Positions 1-8,812 are shown, counted from the first letter of the stretch. The stretch: DNA of 64,000 nucleotides from Streptomyces sp. HUAS CB01 (GCF_030406905.1 NZ_CP129137.1:310001-374000), one strand, 5' to 3'. Numbers and translations: made by a program. Notes: generated by a model from the sequence alone, not told the origin.

Positions 1-339
1 CTGGAGTATGGCGCCCCCGCCCACGGGTATCGGGTCACCGGATCCGTCCTGGTGGAAGGCGTCGACATAGCCGACGTGGTGGCCCAGCGGGCCCTTCGCT
101 CCGCTGACGTCGAAGACCATGCGGTCGAAGCAGGTGTGCTGCCCCACCCTGATGTCCGTCAGAGGTTCGGCGTTCCCGTGTGCCGCCGACTTGACGCCGC
201 TGCCCCAGGCGGTCGAGCAGGCGTCGGCGGGGGCTGTCGCCGCGGTGGAGTGCGGGGCCGCTGCCGCCTGACCTGCCGAGGCCGCCAGGCCCGCTCCCGC
301 GAGCAGAAGCGCCGCGACCAGTGCCCATGAACGTCGCAT
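1..339 (-). CDS. Secreted AMIN-like domain protein, 3' end missing
   Basis: The ATG at 339 opens a frame that runs off the left edge, giving 113 codons with no stop. A Sec signal peptide is clear: MRRSWALVAALLLAG and then alanine-rich sequence to about residue 30. The mature part has the actinobacterial AMIN-like pattern: CSTAWGSGVKSA, then HTCFDRMVFDV around residues 73-83, then GHHVGYVD. Such proteins are exported and of unknown function. A GAGTGAACAT stretch just before the ATG supplies a weak ribosome site. The gene points away from the melanin operon and has its own upstream region. Family assignment is by pattern recognition; the C-terminus cannot be judged. Confidence 0.72.
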   Translation of the reverse strand, partial: MRRSWALVAALLLAGAGLAASAGQAAAAPHSTAATAPADACSTAWGSGVKSAAHGNAEPLTDIRVGQHTCFDRMVFDVSGAKGPLGHHVGYVDAFHQDGSGDPIPVGGGAILQ

Positions 340-600
340 GTTCACTCCTCAGAATCGTTGGTGACGTGCGTGTGCGCGCAGTGAGACGGATGAGCAGCGC
401 GCAGGTTGCTCCGCTCCCGGCTTTCAGCCGGCACACGGTCCGAAAATCCCCTGAGGGGCCCGAGGGACGGTGAACCACACCCCGCCCTCAGGGCGTTGCG
501 CGTACCGGACGGCTCGGCGGAGCCGGGAGCCGCGGCGAGAGCGCCGGATGGCGAGCCGCGCACCGGCGAAAGGAGCGCGGCTCGTCCCCTCCTGCCGGCG

Positions 601-1419
601 TCAGCGGTACGTGTAGAACCGCGTGTGGTCGAGCATGTCCTGCGGTGTGACGTCGTTCCACGGTTTCATCGTGTCCCGCAGGGCGACGACATTGCGGGTG
701 GACGAGACGGGGGCGTACGCGGACGCGGGATGGAGACGCTGCCAGTCGGCCCACAACTTGTCGATGAAACAGTGGTGGAGCCAGAACACCGGGTCGTTCG
801 GCGACGCCCCTGTCGTCATCTGGCCTCCGACCCACACGTGCACCCGGTTGTGAAGGTTCGGTCCCTGCCAGCCCTCGACGCTGTTGCGGAAGCCGCCGGA
901 CCTGCTGTTCCACGGAGCAACGTCGTACGTGGGATCGGCCAGGACGGCGTCCACCTCGGCCCGGGTGGGCAGTTCACGGACGCCCACGCCGAGGGCGCGC
1001 CGCAGGAAGGTCCGGCCGTCGACCCGTATGTTCATGGGCCAGTTGCCCCCGGCGAAGGCGAACGGGCCCGTGGTGACCCGGCCGTCCCCGGTGCGGCCGT
1101 CCCCTCCCAGGAAGTTGTCCGCCCACAGGGAGCTGCGCGGTGTGCGGTCGACGGTCCAGTCCCAGTACGGGAGCGTGACGGTGGGACTGACGCTCTGCAG
1201 CGCCTGCTCGAACTGCAGCAGGAACCTGCGGTGCCAGGGGAGGAACGACGGTGAACGGTGTCCCGTGCGCTCGCCGGTGTCCGTGTCGCTGAGGATGAAC
1301 GCGTTGTGGGTGGTGATGAACTCGTCGTAACGGCCCTGGCGCTTGAGTTCGAGGACTGCGTCGACGAAGTTCCTCCGCTCGGTGGCGGACAGGTCTGCCT
1401 GGTTCCTTCGGTCTGCCAT
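601..1419 (-). CDS. melC2: Tyrosinase (copper monophenol monooxygenase)
   Basis: A 272-residue tyrosinase that hydroxylates monophenols and oxidises o-diphenols to quinones, the first step of melanin formation. All six copper ligands are visible: H38, H54 and H63 for CuA (THNAF, GHRSPSFLPWHRRF), and H190, H194 and H215/H216 for CuB (NLHNRVHVW, FWLHHCF). The length matches Streptomyces MelC2. The ATG at 1419 follows an AAGGAT ribosome site. It lies 33 bases downstream of melC1 on the same strand, so the two are probably co-transcribed. MelC2 has no signal peptide. In known systems it receives copper from, and is exported together with, its MelC1 partner. Confidence 0.96.
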   Translation of the reverse strand: MADRRNQADLSATERRNFVDAVLELKRQGRYDEFITTHNAFILSDTDTGERTGHRSPSFLPWHRRFLLQFEQALQSVSPTVTLPYWDWTVDRTPRSSLWADNFLGGDGRTGDGRVTTGPFAFAGGNWPMNIRVDGRTFLRRALGVGVRELPTRAEVDAVLADPTYDVAPWNSRSGGFRNSVEGWQGPNLHNRVHVWVGGQMTTGASPNDPVFWLHHCFIDKLWADWQRLHPASAYAPVSSTRNVVALRDTMKPWNDVTPQDMLDHTRFYTYR

Positions 1420-1452
1420 GGCGATCCTTTTGTGGGGGGTTCGAAGGCGATG

Positions 1453-1950
1453 TCAGACGGTGACCGGCACCAGGGACGCGCCGTGCAGTTCGCGGACCGC
1501 GGCGCGGGCGGCGTCCCGCGGCGTGCGGTACTTCTCGTAGTGGTTGACGACGCTGATCCACGTTCCGTCGGCGTTCTGCATGACGTGCAGATCGTCGTCG
1601 TCCACGCGGACGACGAACGCGACGGGGTCTCCCGGCTCGCCGGCGGGCCGCCCGCCGGTGCCGTGGCCCGCGGGACCACCATGACCACCGTGACCGGCGT
1701 GACTCCCGTGACCGCCGTCGGCGGGCCTGCCCTCTATGTGCCGACCGAGGTACATCTCGTCGAAGGCCTCCGGCTCGGCAGCGGCAGCCTGCTCCGTGCC
1801 GTGGTTCGGTCGATTCGCGGCACGGGTGGTCGCGGCTGATCCGGTCCGTAAGCCTTTCGCTGCCGCGACGGTGGCCGGTGCAGCGATCACGGCGCCGGTC
1901 AGCGCGAGCATGGACACGCGGACCGCTTCGCGGCGGGTGGGACGTTGCAC
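1453..1950 (-). CDS. melC1: Tyrosinase co-factor protein (copper-transfer chaperone)
   Basis: This is the MelC1 caddie protein that loads copper into MelC2 and carries its export signal. I chose GTG 1950 (165 codons) because GGAGCAGATC precedes it; the open frame extends upstream to 2046 without protein-like sequence. The N-terminus has a Tat-type signal: [13 protein letters not shown], then a hydrophobic stretch to about residue 30. The C-terminal half matches MelC1: [12 protein letters not shown], then [14 protein letters not shown] and [12 protein letters not shown]. Between them is a linker rich in Gly and His ([14 protein letters not shown]), a plausible copper-binding loop and longer than I expect for the family. 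It is first in the melC operon, directly before melC2. Confidence 0.93.
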   Translation of the reverse strand: MQRPTRREAVRVSMLALTGAVIAAPATVAAAKGLRTGSAATTRAANRPNHGTEQAAAAEPEAFDEMYLGRHIEGRPADGGHGSHAGHGGHGGPAGHGTGGRPAGEPGDPVAFVVRVDDDDLHVMQNADGTWISVVNHYEKYRTPRDAARAAVRELHGASLVPVTV

Positions 1951-2458
1951 GATCTGCTCCTCTCGTCGGTCCGCCCCGGACCGGTTGGGGCCTGGGACGG
2001 AAGACACTTCAGCGCATGACGGGACGAGAAGGTCCCGTGCCGCCACATGGTGGCAGCGGCGCGCGTGGCACGAAGGGGTGCGCAGAGGCGGATCGTCACG
2101 AACGAGACAACATTACGTGGAAGGTACACCGTTCAACGGCGAAGATCTTCTCAGTGCACCGGTGCGGGGAAAGGGAGCGGACGGAAATCCGGAACTCGTC
2201 CACGGCGGTTTCCGCACATCCTTCCTGTGGGCCGCCCTCGACGGGCAGCCGCACGGGTGCCGGAAACTCGACGGGAATGGACGGGCGCCCGTCGCTTTCC
2301 CGGGTACGCGGTCCGGTTGGCCCGCGCGCGGTTCCCGGAGCGAGGCACGCACGGCCGGTACCGGAGTCGGCGGCAGGCGACACCGGCCGTCACGCGCTCG
2401 CAGCGGTCCGGACCGATATGCGTTTCGCGCCGTGGGGACAGCGGACTACCGTGGCGCG
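1951..2458. other. Intergenic region between melC1 and cpt
   Basis: No protein-like frame is present on either strand across 508 bases. It must hold the divergent promoters for the melanin operon (leftward) and the phosphotransferase gene (rightward). An A/T-richer patch lies around 2095-2155. I could not assign -35/-10 boxes with confidence. Confidence 0.5.
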
Positions 2459-2992
2459 GTGACGACTCGGATGATCATTCTCAACGGTGGTTCCAGCTCG
2501 GGGAAGTCCGGGATCGTACGGTGCCTGCAAGCCGTACTGCCGGATCCTTGGCTGGCGTTCGGGTGCGACTCGTTCGTCGACGCCCTGCCCGCGAAGTTGC
2601 AGACCTCGGACGGCGGGATCGTGTTCGCCGCCGATGGCGGGGTGAGCGTCGGGGCGGAGTTCCGGGCCCTTGAGGCGGCCTGGACGGAGGGGATCGCGGC
2701 GATGGCTCGCGCAGGCGCCAGGGTCGTCGTCGATGACGTCTTCCTCGGCGGAGCGGCGTCCCAGCAGCGGTGGCAGAAGGCCCTGGGCGGGCTGGCCGTG
2801 TTGTGGGTCGGCGTCCGGTGTGAGAGTGCGGTCGCCGCAGACCGTGAGGTCGCACGAGGAGATCGCGTTCAGGGGATGGCCGCGTCCCAGGCGGATGTCG
2901 TCCACGACGGGGTGTTCTACGACCTGGAGGTGGACACGACGCGGACCGAGTCCATGGTGTGCGCGCGGACCATCGCCGCCCACGTCTGCTGA
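2459..2992 (+). CDS. cpt: Chloramphenicol 3-O-phosphotransferase-like kinase
   Basis: A 177-residue P-loop kinase that reads almost like the Streptomyces venezuelae Cpt, which inactivates chloramphenicol by phosphorylating its C-3 hydroxyl. The start [11 protein letters not shown] matches that enzyme's N-terminus, so GTG 2459 is preferred over ATG 2471. The Walker A motif GGSSSGKS spans residues 10-17. D37 in FGCDSF matches the catalytic base, and VDDVFLGGA and WVGVRC follow in family order. In producers Cpt is a self-resistance enzyme; no chloramphenicol biosynthesis genes are in view, so here it may be stand-alone resistance. It has no apparent operon partner and its substrate is not proven. 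Confidence 0.88.
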   Translation: MTTRMIILNGGSSSGKSGIVRCLQAVLPDPWLAFGCDSFVDALPAKLQTSDGGIVFAADGGVSVGAEFRALEAAWTEGIAAMARAGARVVVDDVFLGGAASQQRWQKALGGLAVLWVGVRCESAVAADREVARGDRVQGMAASQADVVHDGVFYDLEVDTTRTESMVCARTIAAHVC

Positions 2993-3048
2993 TCGCCGTG
3001 CCGATTCCCGGGTGCCCGGCGGGCGACGCGGCCCTCACCCGTGGGCCG

Positions 3049-3813
3049 TCAGGGCGTGGGGATGCCGCCCTGCCGTGCCGGTCGGCCGAAACGGACCGGT
3101 ACGCCCGGGGAGTACAGCACGCTGACCGGCGCTCCGGTGGCCGCCGGAAGTCCGGCCACGCGCACCAGGTCCTCGTCGCACCCCAGCAGGTCCGCGCGGT
3201 GGAGGGCCCAGCGCGGATGGGTGTTGGGCAAGTACAGCGACCGGTCGAAGAACGTGCTGTGCATGACCCAGCGCGCCGTCAGGAAGTGCTCCAGTTCCGT
3301 CGGTTCCTCGATGCGCTCCCCCACGCGTATCACGATCCGGCTGTGCGCCCCGCGGGGCCCCGGCCGGCGCCGGGTGCTGGTGTAGGTGAGGGTGTCGCCG
3401 TCGTGCTCGACGGACATCCGGGACCAGAAGTACGGCAGGCGGAAGACGGCGCGCGCGACCATGACCGGGATCAGACGGGAAGCGTCCAGCGACCGGAAGA
3501 CCACACCGCGGCGGCCGTGAGCGTCGACGGAGTACAGCCGGACGTTGGTCTCGGGAAACGTGCCCAGATAGGGGACACCGGGGAGGCGGAACCAGCCCAC
3601 CCGGTGCATACGGAAGGCCACCAGCCCGACGTAGGTGACGCCGTCCAGGGTGTCGGGGAACGTTCCCGCAGGCAGGAGCCCGGCCACGTCGGCGGGGTCC
3701 GCCGCCCAGTGCAGGAAGGCGAGGTCGAGCCACGACTGCGTGAGCAGGGGACGGGCTGTGTCTCCTGGCGGGTCCGGGGTGATGTCGTCCGGGGTTCGGC
3801 GGAGGGGCGTCAC
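3049..3813 (-). CDS. DUF2071 (YqjF-like) protein
   Basis: A 254-residue protein with the DUF2071 pattern: WLDLAFLHWAADPADVAGLLPAG at residues 28-50, GVTYVGLVAFRM, the LGTFPETNVRLYS block, and LPYFWSRMSVEH near the middle. The fold resembles the acetoacetate-decarboxylase superfamily, but the function is unknown. The start is GTG 3813. It converges on cpt, with 56 bases between their stops, and faces away from the MarR gene at 4060. The 246-base interval to that gene probably holds both promoters. A link to the MarR regulator is possible but only positional. Confidence 0.82.
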   Translation of the reverse strand: MTPLRRTPDDITPDPPGDTARPLLTQSWLDLAFLHWAADPADVAGLLPAGTFPDTLDGVTYVGLVAFRMHRVGWFRLPGVPYLGTFPETNVRLYSVDAHGRRGVVFRSLDASRLIPVMVARAVFRLPYFWSRMSVEHDGDTLTYTSTRRRPGPRGAHSRIVIRVGERIEEPTELEHFLTARWVMHSTFFDRSLYLPNTHPRWALHRADLLGCDEDLVRVAGLPAATGAPVSVLYSPGVPVRFGRPARQGGIPTP

Positions 3814-4019
3814 CGGGCCAGTGTCTCAGTCGCGTCGCGAGGGCGGTGCGTTCCGGTCGGCAGTGGCCGTTCCGTCGACCACGGGGCCGTCCGCGACGCT
3901 CCGGGACGGTTCAGGCCCGATGAGCAGGCGGTGACGGCGCCGACGGAGCCGGGAACCTCCACCGAGCGGGACTCTCCGGACAGGCGGAGATCCCCCGCCC
4001 GGACGTCGCACCGGAATAC

Positions 4020-4054
4020 ATAGTAGCCATGGACATAATCGCCATGTACTCTAT
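4020..4054. promoter_or_regulatory. Candidate MarR operator / promoter region
   Basis: An A/T-rich patch just before the marR start contains an interrupted inverted repeat, ATAG-N4-CATG at 4020-4031 and CATG-N4-CTAT at 4043-4054. GCCATG also occurs twice, 15 bases apart (4026 and 4041). The position ends 6 bases before the start codon, as expected for autoregulation. The symmetry is partial, so this is tentative. Confidence 0.4.
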
Positions 4055-4059
4055 CGAGC

Positions 4060-4554
4060 ATGAGCAAGGGCGCACCGGGTCCCACGCCCGGCTTCCTGGT
4101 ATGGCGGCTCGCCAACAAGTGGCGCGTCGCAGTCGATCGAGCCGTGGCTCCGCTGGGCCTCACCCACGCGCAGTACTCACTCGTCGCGTCGCTGTACGGA
4201 ATGCAGCGCGGCGGTGAGCGACCCAGTCAGCGCCGACTCGCCGACCACACCGGTCTGGAGGCGCTGTACGTGTCGAAGCTGGCGCGCGCCCTGGAGTCGG
4301 CCGGGCTGATCGAACGCACCCGTGATCCCCGTGACCCTCGCGCCGTGCAACTCGCCCTCACCGAGCAGGGACAGGCCGTCACGCAGCAGGCCATCACGAA
4401 AGTCCAGGAACTGCTCCAGCAGTTGCTGCAACCGCTCGGCGGTCTCGACGCGCCGCGGACACGCGCGTTCACCGGCGAGTTGACGACCCTGCTCGACGCA
4501 CCTCTCGCTCCCTCCGTACCGAACGACGAGAGCACCAAGGGGACAGGACCATGA
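4060..4554 (+). CDS. MarR-family transcriptional regulator
   Basis: A 164-residue winged-helix repressor. LANKWRVAVDRAVAPLGLTHAQYSLV forms the N-terminal dimerisation and first DNA-binding helices. PSQRRLADHTGLEALYVSKLARALE is the recognition helix-turn-helix around residues 55-80, followed by the wing GLIERTRDPRDPRAVQLALTE. MarR proteins usually repress their own operon and a neighbouring detoxification gene until a small ligand binds. Its stop overlaps the start of the next gene by four bases (ATGA), so the two are translationally coupled. A semi-palindromic A/T-rich patch sits directly upstream. Confidence 0.9.
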   Translation: MSKGAPGPTPGFLVWRLANKWRVAVDRAVAPLGLTHAQYSLVASLYGMQRGGERPSQRRLADHTGLEALYVSKLARALESAGLIERTRDPRDPRAVQLALTEQGQAVTQQAITKVQELLQQLLQPLGGLDAPRTRAFTGELTTLLDAPLAPSVPNDESTKGTGP

Positions 4555-5009
4555 CCACCACCGCATACACCGGCACCTCACCTCTCGCCGACGCCCGTGC
4601 CCTCGGGCTCGCCCACTACGCCGCCCGCGGCGTCCTCGAGCACGTCCTGGCCCGGCACGGCATCACCTTCCAGCAGCAGATCGCCCTGCGCGCCGCCGTC
4701 ACCGCCGACGCCCGGCAGACGCCGGAGGAACTGGTCGCCCAGGTCCGGGGCTCCCTCAAGGCCGACCCCGCAGACATCCGCACCACCCTCGACGAACTAC
4801 TGGCCAGGGAACTGCTCGTCGCGGACGGCGCGCACCTCCGCCCCACGGGCGCGGGCCGCGAATTGCTCACCGCCGTCGCTGCGGACACCGCCCCCCTCAC
4901 CGCACATGTCTGGGGCGGGATACCCGCAGAGGACCTGGCCGCCGCCGGCCGTGTCCTCGCCCTGGTCACCGAGCGCGCCAACGCCGAGCTTGCGGCGCTG
5001 ACCGCCTGA
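4551..5009 (+). CDS. Small winged-helix (MarR-like) protein
   Basis: A 152-residue protein whose ATG overlaps the preceding marR stop codon. LARHGITFQQQIALRAAV resembles the opening of a MarR fold, and PADIRTTLDELLARELLVADGAHLRPTGAG resembles its recognition helix and wing, ending in LTPAG-like sequence. It probably folds like MarR and may pair with the upstream regulator as a heterodimer or second repressor; tandem MarR genes are common in Streptomyces. It has no enzyme motif, signal peptide or membrane segment. The function is inferred from fold and coupling only. Confidence 0.75.
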   Translation: MTTTAYTGTSPLADARALGLAHYAARGVLEHVLARHGITFQQQIALRAAVTADARQTPEELVAQVRGSLKADPADIRTTLDELLARELLVADGAHLRPTGAGRELLTAVAADTAPLTAHVWGGIPAEDLAAAGRVLALVTERANAELAALTA

Positions 5010-5018
5010 CCGCCCGCT

Positions 5019-5059
5019 CCGGCGGGCCCCCGCAGGGCGAGTCCCGCGGGGCCCGCCGG
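5019..5059. terminator. Bidirectional stem-loop terminator
   Basis: Nine bases after the stop of the second MarR gene, CCGGCGGGCCCC-CGC pairs with GCGGGGCCCGCCGG with a single bulge and an 11-12-base loop. It sits between two convergent genes and has no U-tract, as is usual in Streptomyces. Confidence 0.7.
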
Positions 5060-5194
5060 CGCTCCCACGCCGGGCCGGGGTTGCGCCTGCCGCGTACGGT
5101 ACGGCCGGCATGACGGCGGGGCATGCCGACTCCGGTCGGACGCCGACGTGCTGCCCGCCCCGGCTCAACGGCCGTGCGGGTGGCCGCGCTCGGA

Positions 5195-5653
5195 TCACTC
5201 GGGCACCTGAATACTGGCGCTCCAACGCACGTTGCCGGCTGTCTCGATGTGGAAACGCCCCTTGCCGCCCTCGGCGAGGTCGAGTTGGTTGGCGCTCATG
5301 CGGGGTGTCGTGCTCGGGCAGGAAACGGTGAACTCCCCCACGGTGTCGATGACCAGCGTGAGGCTGCCGGTTCCGCTGTCGGCGACGCAGTTGACGTTCA
5401 CCCAGGTGACGCCCCTGCCGAGTCGGACGACACCGAGGTCCGCCGCGCCGCGTCGAGGTCCACCGTGGGCGATCTGCCGGTGGCCGGGCGGAAGCTCCGG
5501 TGGAGTCAGCACCACGTCCGACGTCGCGTCGGACGGCGAGCCCCATGGTGCGCTCGGACCGGGTGCGGGCTGGTCGGTCCTCGTGCACCCCATGGCCGTC
5601 GTCGCGGTGGCGGTGATGACGACGGCGGTCGCGGCAATGCGGGAAAGGGTCAT
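5195..5653 (-). CDS. Putative lipoprotein
   Basis: A 152-residue exported protein. From ATG 5653 the N-terminus is MTLSRIAATAVVITATATTAMGC, a signal peptide ending in an AMGC lipobox with the lipidated cysteine at about residue 23. A Pro/Ser/Asp-rich linker follows, then a probable beta-sandwich with TWVNVNCVADSGTGSLTLVIDT and a C-terminal FHIETAGNVRWSASIQV. I do not recognise a named family. The open frame reaches back to 5956, but the extension is arginine-rich and non-protein-like, so the internal ATG is preferred. It converges with the MarR operon across a shared terminator. Confidence 0.75.
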   Translation of the reverse strand: MTLSRIAATAVVITATATTAMGCTRTDQPAPGPSAPWGSPSDATSDVVLTPPELPPGHRQIAHGGPRRGAADLGVVRLGRGVTWVNVNCVADSGTGSLTLVIDTVGEFTVSCPSTTPRMSANQLDLAEGGKGRFHIETAGNVRWSASIQVPE

Positions 5654-5904
5654 CGGGAACGGACCTCTGGATGGCTGAATCCCACGGCCTTGTCCCTCCC
5701 CCGGCCGGCCGCTGTTTCGGCGCCAGGGTACCCGCAGGGCCCCGGTCGCGGACAGTGGACGGAACCGCCCCGGTAATGCGCCGAGCACGCTCTCGCACGC
5801 CCCTTCCGGAGTGATGACCGCGGGCCGGGAGACGGACGACCATGAGGTGCCGCGGTGTTCACCTCCGCGACGGGGAGGCACAGACCGGACGCACAGGGGG
5901 AACG

Positions 5905-6744
5905 ATGGCACGACGATGGCTGGTGACGGGGTGTTCCTCGGGGCTGGGGTACGCATTGGCCACGGCGGCCGCTGAAGCGGGCCACCGGGTGGCCGCCACC
6001 GCGCGCAGGTCCGAGGCGCTCGAAGGACTGGCTCGTGCGTGGCCCGGCCGGATCACTCCGCTGGCCCTGGAGCTGCGCGACGCGGCCCAGTGCGAAGAGG
6101 CCGTGCGCAGTGCCTGCGACGTCCTCGGGGGCATCGACGTCCTCGTCAACAACGCGGGAAGCGGCCTGTTCGGCACGGTCGAGGAGGTCTGCGATGCCGA
6201 GGTGCGGGACCAGTTGGAAACCCTGGTCGTCGGTCCCTGGCGCCTCACGCGACTCGTCCTGCCGCTCATGCGGGCCCAGGGCCACGGGCACATCGTCAAT
6301 GTGTCCTCCGTGGCCGGCCGTATGGCCTTCCCGGGGCTGGGAACGTACGTGGCCGGCAAGCACGCCCTGGAAGGGATGAGCCAGGCGCTGGCGGCCGAGG
6401 TCGCCCCGCTCGGCATCCGCGTCACCGTGGTGGAACCGGGGAGCTTCGCCACCCGTTACGGGACGGCCCTCGGCGAGGCACGCCACCAGCTCCCGGCCTA
6501 TGCCGAGTTGACCGGCGACATGCTCGCCGCCTGCCGGGGAATGGCCGACGACCCTGCCAGCGGACGCCCCGAGGACTTCGCCGCCCGGGTCCTCGACATC
6601 GTCGGCGCCGGCGCCTCGGCGCCCCTGCGGATTCCCATCGGCGACGACGCCTATGCCTATCTGGGCGTGGCCGAACAGGCAGCCAGGGCAGAGCTCGACG
6701 CGGCTCGCGCTCTCATGCGAGCGGCGCCGTCGCCTCAGGGCTGA
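5905..6744 (+). CDS. Short-chain dehydrogenase/reductase
   Basis: A 279-residue SDR. The NAD(P)-binding motif VTGCSSGLG is at residues 8-16, NNAG at about 88-91, and the catalytic Ser and Tyr-x3-Lys in VNVSSVAG and TYVAGKHALEG. The classical SDR fold oxidises or reduces an alcohol/carbonyl pair; here the cofactor is probably NADP(H), from ARRSEALEG after the second strand. ATG 5905 was chosen because a CAGGGGGA ribosome site precedes it. The gene stands alone between convergent and tail-to-tail neighbours, so the substrate cannot be guessed. Confidence 0.9.
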   Translation: MARRWLVTGCSSGLGYALATAAAEAGHRVAATARRSEALEGLARAWPGRITPLALELRDAAQCEEAVRSACDVLGGIDVLVNNAGSGLFGTVEEVCDAEVRDQLETLVVGPWRLTRLVLPLMRAQGHGHIVNVSSVAGRMAFPGLGTYVAGKHALEGMSQALAAEVAPLGIRVTVVEPGSFATRYGTALGEARHQLPAYAELTGDMLAACRGMADDPASGRPEDFAARVLDIVGAGASAPLRIPIGDDAYAYLGVAEQAARAELDAARALMRAAPSPQG

Positions 6745-6974
6745 CGCTGCGGCGAACGACGGGCCGGGCCGCCCGAACACCGCCGGGCAGCCGGACGGCT
6801 CGCCGGCCTCCGGGACGGACAAACGGAAGCGGTCCACGAACACGACCTCCCCGGGCGGCGACGACCTCCGGCACCCGCCGGCCACGTGGTGGTGGACTCT
6901 CTGCGCCTCGTGTCGCGCTCGTGTCGCCCCCGGGCGAGGCGGACAGCGGGCCGTGCACGTACGCGTCGGCCGTG

Positions 6975-7454
6975 TCAGTCGCATCCGGGCGGCCCCGACC
7001 GTCCGCGTCGCCGCTCGCATCGGGCACGAGCGGCGTCGTGTGCATCGCGCAGAAGCCGGATGACCGTGTCCGTCGTGCGCTCGCCGGGATTGACGACCGA
7101 GATCCAGCCGAGCGGGCCGTGGACCGGGTGCGGCATCACACGGTCCACGGCCGCATGGTCGCGGGGCAGGCTGAGACGGCGCGGCTCCTCCCCGGTGAGT
7201 TCACGGAACGTCGCCCGGTCGACGTGGATGTTCACTCGCCATCGGTCCGGTGGGTCGAGGTCGGAAGCGGAGTCGTCCGGATAGTTCTTCGTGACGACGG
7301 TTGCGTACGGCTGCGCGGGCCGAGGCATCGGCCCGTCAGGGGCGTAGGAGAAGAAGACATCCCCCCAGGCCACTTCGGGAGAGCCGTCGCCCGGCCCAGG
7401 GACGACGACGAGGGCGCCTTCGAGGCCTCGCACGGCGGCGATGATCTGTTCCAT
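6975..7454 (-). CDS. DUF6194 family protein
   Basis: A 159-residue soluble protein with features I associate with DUF6194: MEQIIAAVRGLEGALVV at the start, then WGDVFFSYAPDG, RPAQPYATVVTKNYP, WRVNIHVDRATFRELTG, and HPVHGPLGWISVVNPGERT near the C-terminus. The family has an MmcQ/YjbR-like look, but no activity is established. Its ribosome site GGAGGAG (7462-7468) lies in the flank of the TnpB element's right-end hairpin, so translation may now depend on sequence at the element's edge. Originally it was probably divergent from the MerR gene at 8851. Confidence 0.72.
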   Translation of the reverse strand: MEQIIAAVRGLEGALVVVPGPGDGSPEVAWGDVFFSYAPDGPMPRPAQPYATVVTKNYPDDSASDLDPPDRWRVNIHVDRATFRELTGEEPRRLSLPRDHAAVDRVMPHPVHGPLGWISVVNPGERTTDTVIRLLRDAHDAARARCERRRGRSGPPGCD

Positions 7455-7620
7455 ACTCGTGACTCCTCCACCCCGTAAACGGGGTGGCTTCTCGCTATGC
7501 CGGTTGGGCTTTGCGACGGACCAGCCCGGCCCGTAGAACGTTGGTGGCTCCCACTGTGTCGGCGTGTGCGGTGTGGTTGCAGGCGACGCAGTGGAACTTC
7601 TCCTGCGTGCGCCGGTTCTC
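7440..7620 (-). ncRNA. Predicted omega-RNA / guide RNA of the TnpB element
   Basis: In IS200/IS605-type elements the guide RNA scaffold is made from the 3' end of tnpB plus the right end, and the guide is read from the flanking DNA just past the element. Here this would cover the end of tnpB, the hairpin at 7468-7487 and about 20 bases into the DUF6194 start region. The interval is inferred from this general arrangement; no boundary can be fixed from sequence alone. Confidence 0.3.
7468..7487. repeat. TnpB element right-end hairpin
   Basis: CCACCCCG and CGGGGTGG pair perfectly around a TAAA loop, 7 bases past the tnpB stop. Subterminal hairpins of this kind mark the ends of IS200/IS605-family elements. 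Confidence 0.6.
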
Positions 7621-8718
7621 CTTGGCGGTGTGTCCGCATTCGGGGCACCGCCGGGAGGTGTTGCGGGGGTCCACGGCGATCACTTCCCGTCCGGCGCTTT
7701 CAGCCTTGGCGTTGAGGATCGTCAGGAACACCCCCCAACCGGCATCGTTGATCGAGCGGTTCAGCCCGGCCTTGGCGGCGGCTCCGTTGTGCAGGAAGCT
7801 GCCTGGTGTCTCGGTGTCGGGCCTCGGTGCGGGGGACCGGCTCATGTTGCAGATCTTGAGGTCTTCGTGCGCGATGAAGTCGTGCTCACGGACCAGCGCG
7901 AGCGCGGTCTTGTGTGCGTGGTCGAGGCGCTGGCGGCGTACCTTGCCGTGCAGCTTGGCGACCTTCTCCACCGCCCGGCGGTGATTCGCCGTGCGCTTGT
8001 CCCGGCGGACACGCAGGAACCGGGAAAGAGCTTTCTGTGCGGCTTCGAGCCGGGCGGCGTTGCTGCGACCGTGGCGGGGGTTGGGGACGAATCCGCCGCC
8101 TGAGTCGGCGAGGAAGTTGGCGATGCCCAGGTCGATGCCGACCGCGCTGCCGGTCGCGGGCAGCGGCTCCGGCCGCTCTTGCTCGGCGGTCAGCACGACG
8201 AACCACTTACGGCCCTCGTGCTTGACCGAGACCGTCTTGACCTTGCCGACCACGGGCCGGTGCTGATGCACCTTGACATGCCCGACACCCTGACATCGGA
8301 CGCGGGTGACCGGGTCGTGCGGGGTGGAGTCCCACCGGCAGCCGTCGCCGTCCCTCGGGAACTCCACCGTGTCGAACCAGTGGACTCCACGGAAGCGGGG
8401 ATAGCCCGGCACTTCCCGGGCCTTGATCCGCCGGAAGAACGCCTGCATCGCCTTGTCCAGCCGGCGAAGCGTGGCCTGCTGGGAGGAGAACGACCAGCGG
8501 CCCTGACGCTCCGGATCGAACGCCCTGATCTCTTTGAGCTGCGCCGACTGCATCCCGTACTTGACGCTCGTCTTCGAGCCGTGCCGGTAGGCGTCACGGC
8601 GTTCCTGCAACGCCCCGTTGTACAGGGAGCAGTGATCCCGCAGCATCTCGCCGAGCGCGGCCTGCTGACCCACGGTGGGCCGCATGAGGAACTTGTACGC
8701 ACGGATCACCCGGCCCAC
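7495..8718 (-). CDS. tnpB: TnpB RNA-guided endonuclease (IS605 OrfB family)
   Basis: A 407-residue TnpB. The N-terminal helix-turn-helix region VIRAYKFLMRPTVGQQ is followed by the wedge domain. The RuvC-like nuclease has D196 in VGIDLGIANF, E285 in AHEDLKICN and D387 in AHADTVGATN. The zinc ribbon CPECG...CVACN uses C358, C361, C377 and C380. All catalytic and zinc residues are intact and the length is normal, so the protein could be an active RNA-guided nuclease. GTG 8718 is the longest start; GTG 8709 is an alternative with better spacing from GGAAGGGG. It is the only gene of the element. Confidence 0.93.
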   Translation of the reverse strand: MGRVIRAYKFLMRPTVGQQAALGEMLRDHCSLYNGALQERRDAYRHGSKTSVKYGMQSAQLKEIRAFDPERQGRWSFSSQQATLRRLDKAMQAFFRRIKAREVPGYPRFRGVHWFDTVEFPRDGDGCRWDSTPHDPVTRVRCQGVGHVKVHQHRPVVGKVKTVSVKHEGRKWFVVLTAEQERPEPLPATGSAVGIDLGIANFLADSGGGFVPNPRHGRSNAARLEAAQKALSRFLRVRRDKRTANHRRAVEKVAKLHGKVRRQRLDHAHKTALALVREHDFIAHEDLKICNMSRSPAPRPDTETPGSFLHNGAAAKAGLNRSINDAGWGVFLTILNAKAESAGREVIAVDPRNTSRRCPECGHTAKENRRTQEKFHCVACNHTAHADTVGATNVLRAGLVRRKAQPA

Positions 8719-8812
8719 CCCCTTCCAACTGGCCTGATCAACCTAATGCACGCCACTGACAACGCTGCGAACCCCGCCGCTGCGCGGCTCCGGCCCCAGG
8801 ATCGGATTCCCT

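Noticed and set aside
1736..2458. Upstream extension of the cpt frame
   Set aside because: It overlaps melC1 on the opposite strand. The [11 protein letters not shown] start at 2459 matches known Cpt.
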